The position numbers and the translations under genes were made by a program. Source: Nitrosomonas sp. (lineage in GTDB: Bacteria > Pseudomonadota > Gammaproteobacteria > Burkholderiales > Nitrosomonadaceae). From it: a DNA stretch of 18,292 bases. The first letter of the stretch is position 1. Each line of letters starts with the position of its first letter. The DNA lies in the NCBI GenBank assembly GCA_029881855.1, contig JAOULU010000004.1, forward strand, positions 1 through 18,292, written 5' to 3'. Below the pieces are notes generated by a model. The model ran no database searches, was not told where the DNA came from, and saw nothing but the letters and a program-made list of their open reading frames with translations. Below are positions 14,918-18,292 of the stretch, one piece after another.

Positions 14918-17416
14918 ATGAATTTTTTTAAGCTTTCTTTTCTAATGCTGCGCCGTGATTTGCGTGCAGGTGAGTTAAATGTCCTGGTTTTGGCATTGGT
15001 TATTGCTGTGAGCGGTATGACAACCGTAGGTTTCTTTGCTGATCGTGTTGAAATGGCGCTTTCAAGTGAAAGCAATCAACTATTAGGGGCTGATTTATTG
15101 GTTATTTCAAGTCACCCATTGGCTGAAAGTTATAGGGAGCAGGCCCAGAAATTTGATTTAAAAACTTCAACAGTAACCAAATTCCCTAGTATGGTTTTCA
15201 ATGGGGAAGCTAGTCAACTGGTTGAAATTAAAGCTGTAACAGATGGTTATCCTCTGCGTGGGAAGCTCTATCTTGGGGGTACACGGGAATCACCACAAAA
15301 TCGTGTGGCAAATATGATTCCTGAGCCAGGTACGATATGGGTTGATGAAAAGTTGATGGTTAGGCTTAATCTAAAGAAGGGAGACTTGCTCGAGATTGGG
15401 TCAACTCAGTTGGCTGTTTCTGAGCTGATTATACGTGAGCCTGATCATTCCGTTGGCTTCATGAACATGAGACCACATGTATTGATAAGTGCTGCGGATT
15501 TACCTGCTACGGACTTGATTCAACAAGGTAGCCGTATTACCTATCGTTTATTAGTCGCTGGTGAAGCAAGAAATGTTGAACGATACCGTTCTTGGATCGA
15601 GCAACGACTTACTACAGCCGAGAGAATAGAGGGTATTCGTGATGCTCGCCCTGAAATTAAGGCCGCATTAGAGCGTGCCGAGAAATTTCTAAGTTTGGCT
15701 GCTTTAGCCAGTGTCATATTGGCTGCTGCGGCTATTTCATTAGCAGTACGTCGTTTTACGCTACGCCATCTGGATGGTTGCGCAATTATGCGTAGCTTGG
15801 GGGCTAGTCAGGCTGGTTTGTCCCAGATGTATTTGTTGTATTTTGTTACATTGGGTGTCGTTGCCAGTGCCATAGGTTGTCTGCTGGGTTTTGGGACGCA
15901 GGAAATATTAACAATTTGGCTCACAGATTTGACTGAAACGGCATTACCTTGGCCCAGTTGGTTGCCAGCCATACACGGTATGTTGATTGGTATGGTGCTG
16001 TTATTAGGTTTCGCATTGCCACCTATTCTTAATTTGCGTAGTGTGCCTGCACTGCGTGTATTACGAAGAGATATTGGGCGACCTAATGCACATAGCTTAA
16101 TTGGTTATTTATCTGGTTTGGCGGCTTTGTCGTTTTTATTTATATGGCAAGCTGAAGATTTGCAGTTAGGTCTCTACTTTGTTGCTGGTTTTATCATCGC
16201 AATTGTGGTTTTTGGTTTGCTGGGTTGGCTACTTGTCAGAATGTTGTCTGGATTGCGTCATCAAGCAGGTGGGGCATGGCGTTATGGTTTAGCTAGTATC
16301 CACCGGCGGACAATTTCTAGCCTTGTGCAAGCGGTTTCTTTGGGTTTAGGTTTAATGGCTTTGCTAGTGCTGACATTGATCCAGGATGATCTAATCGAAG
16401 ATTGGAGTACCAAATTGCCACCTGATATGCCCAATCATTTTTTAGTCAGTATTCAGTCAGATCAGTTGCAGCCACTTGAAGCTTTTTTTAGCCGGCATGA
16501 TATTGACCAGCCATCGGTATACCCAATGGTGCGTGGACGATTAACGGAAATTAACGGTGAAGCGGTTTCGCCAGATGATTATACGGCTGATGCGCATGCC
16601 GAAAGACATATTAGACGCGAATTTAATTTATCATGGGCAAGTGACTTGTCCGACGATAACCAGATTGTCAATGGTGCCTGGTGGGGCAATGCAAGCATTG
16701 AAGAAGCTGAAATATCTTTTGAAGAAGGGCTTGCCAAGACTATTGGTGTAAAACTTGGTGACCGGCTAACGTATGATATTGCAGGTAGCCCTTTTAGTGC
16801 CAAGATTACAAGTTTAAGAAAGGTGGATTGGGATACCTTTCGCGTGAATTTCTTTGTTATTGTGTCACCCGGTTTTCTGGAAGGCTATCCGGTTAGTTAT
16901 GTTACCAGTTTTTATGTTCCTCCGGCTAAGACCGCGATGATACATGAGCTGGTTAGAGAATTTCCGAATATTTTGGTTGTCGATGTGGCTGTGGTTATTA
17001 ACCAGGTTCAGCAAATGATTGGTCAGGTATCTCAGGCCATAGAGTTTGTTTTTCTGTTTACGTTATTGGCTGGATTTGTAGTGTTATATGCGGCGATTGC
17101 TTCTACCCAGGATGAACGTATCTATGAAGCAGCAATCTTCCGTACACTTGGCGCCAAACGGGAACAATTAACACGTGCCTGGGCTGCTGAATTTGCCATT
17201 TTAGGTGGATTGGCGGGTTTGTTTGCGTCTGCGGGTGCCAGTGCATTAGGCTATGCGGTTGGGCATTATGTTTTGCATCTAAATTACACGGTTAACCCGT
17301 GGATTTGGGTTACGGGTATTTTTGTTGGTGTTATCGGTGTGTTAGTGGCCGGTATGATGGGCACGCGTTCGACACTAACAACCCCGCCACTATTAACATT
17401 GCGTAAGATTGGGTAG
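14918..17416 (+). CDS. ybbP: ABC transporter permease, FtsX-like (YbbP type)
   Basis: An 832-residue permease, close to the ~800 residues of E. coli YbbP. The layout is that of the ten-helix FtsX/MacB superfamily: one N-terminal helix (about 21-40), a large periplasmic region (about 41-255), a first FtsX domain (helices near 258-278, 304-325 and 350-371), two helices (about 393-410, 417-440), another near 467-488, a second periplasmic region (about 490-705), then a second FtsX domain (708-728, 756-781, 796-815). The word MRSLGASQ (291-298) in the first FtsX domain recurs as FRTLGAKRE (741-749) in the second, the short coupling segment that contacts the ATPase. The start is supported by AAGGA eleven bases upstream. 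It works with YbbA, and its last codons run to within 5 nt of hemW. Confidence 0.93.
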   Translation: MNFFKLSFLMLRRDLRAGELNVLVLALVIAVSGMTTVGFFADRVEMALSSESNQLLGADLLVISSHPLAESYREQAQKFDLKTSTVTKFPSMVFNGEASQLVEIKAVTDGYPLRGKLYLGGTRESPQNRVANMIPEPGTIWVDEKLMVRLNLKKGDLLEIGSTQLAVSELIIREPDHSVGFMNMRPHVLISAADLPATDLIQQGSRITYRLLVAGEARNVERYRSWIEQRLTTAERIEGIRDARPEIKAALERAEKFLSLAALASVILAAAAISLAVRRFTLRHLDGCAIMRSLGASQAGLSQMYLLYFVTLGVVASAIGCLLGFGTQEILTIWLTDLTETALPWPSWLPAIHGMLIGMVLLLGFALPPILNLRSVPALRVLRRDIGRPNAHSLIGYLSGLAALSFLFIWQAEDLQLGLYFVAGFIIAIVVFGLLGWLLVRMLSGLRHQAGGAWRYGLASIHRRTISSLVQAVSLGLGLMALLVLTLIQDDLIEDWSTKLPPDMPNHFLVSIQSDQLQPLEAFFSRHDIDQPSVYPMVRGRLTEINGEAVSPDDYTADAHAERHIRREFNLSWASDLSDDNQIVNGAWWGNASIEEAEISFEEGLAKTIGVKLGDRLTYDIAGSPFSAKITSLRKVDWDTFRVNFFVIVSPGFLEGYPVSYVTSFYVPPAKTAMIHELVREFPNILVVDVAVVINQVQQMIGQVSQAIEFVFLFTLLAGFVVLYAAIASTQDERIYEAAIFRTLGAKREQLTRAWAAEFAILGGLAGLFASAGASALGYAVGHYVLHLNYTVNPWIWVTGIFVGVIGVLVAGMMGTRSTLTTPPLLTLRKIG

Positions 17417-17421
17417 CATTT

Positions 17422-18292
17422 GTGACGACCATTATTCCTTCGGCATCTATTCTTGGTTCGCAATCACCCAAACTTAAATTTCTGCCGCCTCTAAACCTCT
17501 ATATTCATATTCCCTGGTGCTTAAAGAAATGCCCTTATTGTGATTTTAATTCACATGAGATTCGTGCGGAGAATGTTCTTGTGCCAGAAGATGAATATGT
17601 GGCAGCACTTATTCGTGATCTGGAAGCAGCTTTGCCGAATATTTGGGGACGACGGTTAAATGGTGTTTTTTTTGGTGGCGGTACGCCGAGCTTATTTAGT
17701 GCTGAATCTATCGATAGGATCCTCACAGCGGTAAGAATGTTATTGCCATTAGAACATTTTGCTGAAGTTACATTGGAAGCGAACCCGGGCACCTTTGAAG
17801 CACAAAAATTTTCAGACTTTCATGCGGCAGGAATTAATCGACTATCCATCGGTATTCAAAGTTTTAATGACCAAAAATTGCAAGCATTGGGGCGCGTGCA
17901 TGATGGTGACGAAGCACGCCGTGCAGTCGATATCGCGTTGGGAATCTTTGACAATATCAATTTGGATTTAATGTATGCTTTGCCGGGCCAAACGGTTGAT
18001 GAAGCGCAAGCAGATATCGAACTGGCTTGTTCATTGGGTGTCAATCACCTTTCTGCCTATCATTTAACACTAGAACCCAACACTTTGTTTTATCGCTATC
18101 CTCCCGAATTGCCAGATGATGAGCAATCAGCTGCCATGCAGGAAATGATTGAGCAAACCACCGCGCAGCATCACTACCAAAATTATGAAACCTCTGCATT
18201 TGCACAGTCTAAAAAAGAATCGCAGCATAATCTGAATTATTGGTTATTCGGTGATTACCTGGGTATTGGTGCAGGCGCGCACAGCAAAATCA
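17422..18292 (+). CDS. hemW: Radical SAM heme chaperone HemW (3' end outside the window)
   Basis: The first 290 residues of HemW, a radical-SAM protein that binds heme and helps deliver it to respiratory proteins; it was long misannotated as an oxygen-independent coproporphyrinogen oxidase. The cluster-binding cysteines are C33, C37 and C40 in IPWCLKKCPYCDFNSH, and the HemW-type CPYCDFNSH ending separates it from HemN. SAM-binding words follow: FFGGGTPSLF (83-92), EANPGTF (119-125), RLSIGIQSF (140-148), YALPGQT (185-191), LSAYHLTLEPNT (210-221) and the GDYLGIGAGAHS stretch (277-288). The GTG at 17422 is the only usual start: a stop lies in frame at 17404-17406 and no ATG precedes C33. It starts 5 nt after the ybbP stop, so it is probably translated from the same mRNA. 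The reading continues past the window end. Confidence 0.94.
   Translation, partial: MTTIIPSASILGSQSPKLKFLPPLNLYIHIPWCLKKCPYCDFNSHEIRAENVLVPEDEYVAALIRDLEAALPNIWGRRLNGVFFGGGTPSLFSAESIDRILTAVRMLLPLEHFAEVTLEANPGTFEAQKFSDFHAAGINRLSIGIQSFNDQKLQALGRVHDGDEARRAVDIALGIFDNINLDLMYALPGQTVDEAQADIELACSLGVNHLSAYHLTLEPNTLFYRYPPELPDDEQSAAMQEMIEQTTAQHHYQNYETSAFAQSKKESQHNLNYWLFGDYLGIGAGAHSKI

Noticed and set aside
1..18292. tRNA, rRNA, CRISPR array, insertion sequence, prophage or defence island
   Set aside because: None was seen; nearly all the DNA is accounted for by housekeeping genes, and no array of spaced direct repeats or transposase-like protein is present.

Overview
This AT-rich window (roughly 40% G+C by eye) is a stretch of bacterial core chromosome. 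The gene content and order point to a betaproteobacterium, most likely Nitrosomonadales (Nitrosomonas-like, or a relative such as Methylophilaceae). The evidence is the DUF2782-thrB pair beside polA, a BPSS1780-type membrane protein, a DUF4124 gene behind glnA, rne divergent from rluC, and the divergent tesA / ybbA-ybbP module. This placement is inferred from remembered synteny and protein families, not from a search.

Layout. 1-860: exodeoxyribonuclease III (xth), plus strand. 896-6659: six genes, all on the minus strand. In transcription order they are a LOG-family phosphoribohydrolase (6659-5934), a DUF2782 periplasmic protein (5750-5376), homoserine kinase thrB (5291-4341), a multi-pass membrane protein with a C-terminal zinc-ribbon-like motif (4267-3296), glutamine synthetase glnA (3013-1604) and a secreted DUF4124 coiled-coil protein (1342-896). 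Gaps of 73-282 nt separate them, and several gaps hold perfect inverted repeats. 6672-9404: polA, divergent from the LOG gene with only 12 nt between start codons. 9461-11965: rne (minus), convergent with polA. 11966-12417: the largest non-coding stretch, between divergent rne and rluC. 12418-13443: rluC, which has no ATG available near its 5' end. 13491-14141: tesA-like SGNH esterase (minus). 14140-17416: ABC ATPase ybbA and large FtsX-type permease ybbP. 17422-18292: hemW, cut by the window edge.

How the genes work together. DNA repair and replication (xth, polA), RNA processing and ribosome modification (rne, rluC), nitrogen assimilation (glnA), threonine synthesis (thrB), envelope functions (tesA-ybbA-ybbP, DUF2782, DUF4124, BPSS1780 protein) and radical-SAM heme delivery (hemW) lie side by side as ordinary housekeeping genes. 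No tRNA, rRNA, insertion sequence, CRISPR array, phage gene or defence system is visible.

I do not see an undescribed biological system here. The points most worth a second look are the membrane protein with an appended CxxC...CxxxH domain, the tesA/ybbA start codons sharing one CATG together with a 9-bp tandem repeat that doubles as signal-peptide code and ribosome-binding site, the inverted-repeat-rich region behind glnA, the structured rne leader, and the non-ATG start of rluC.
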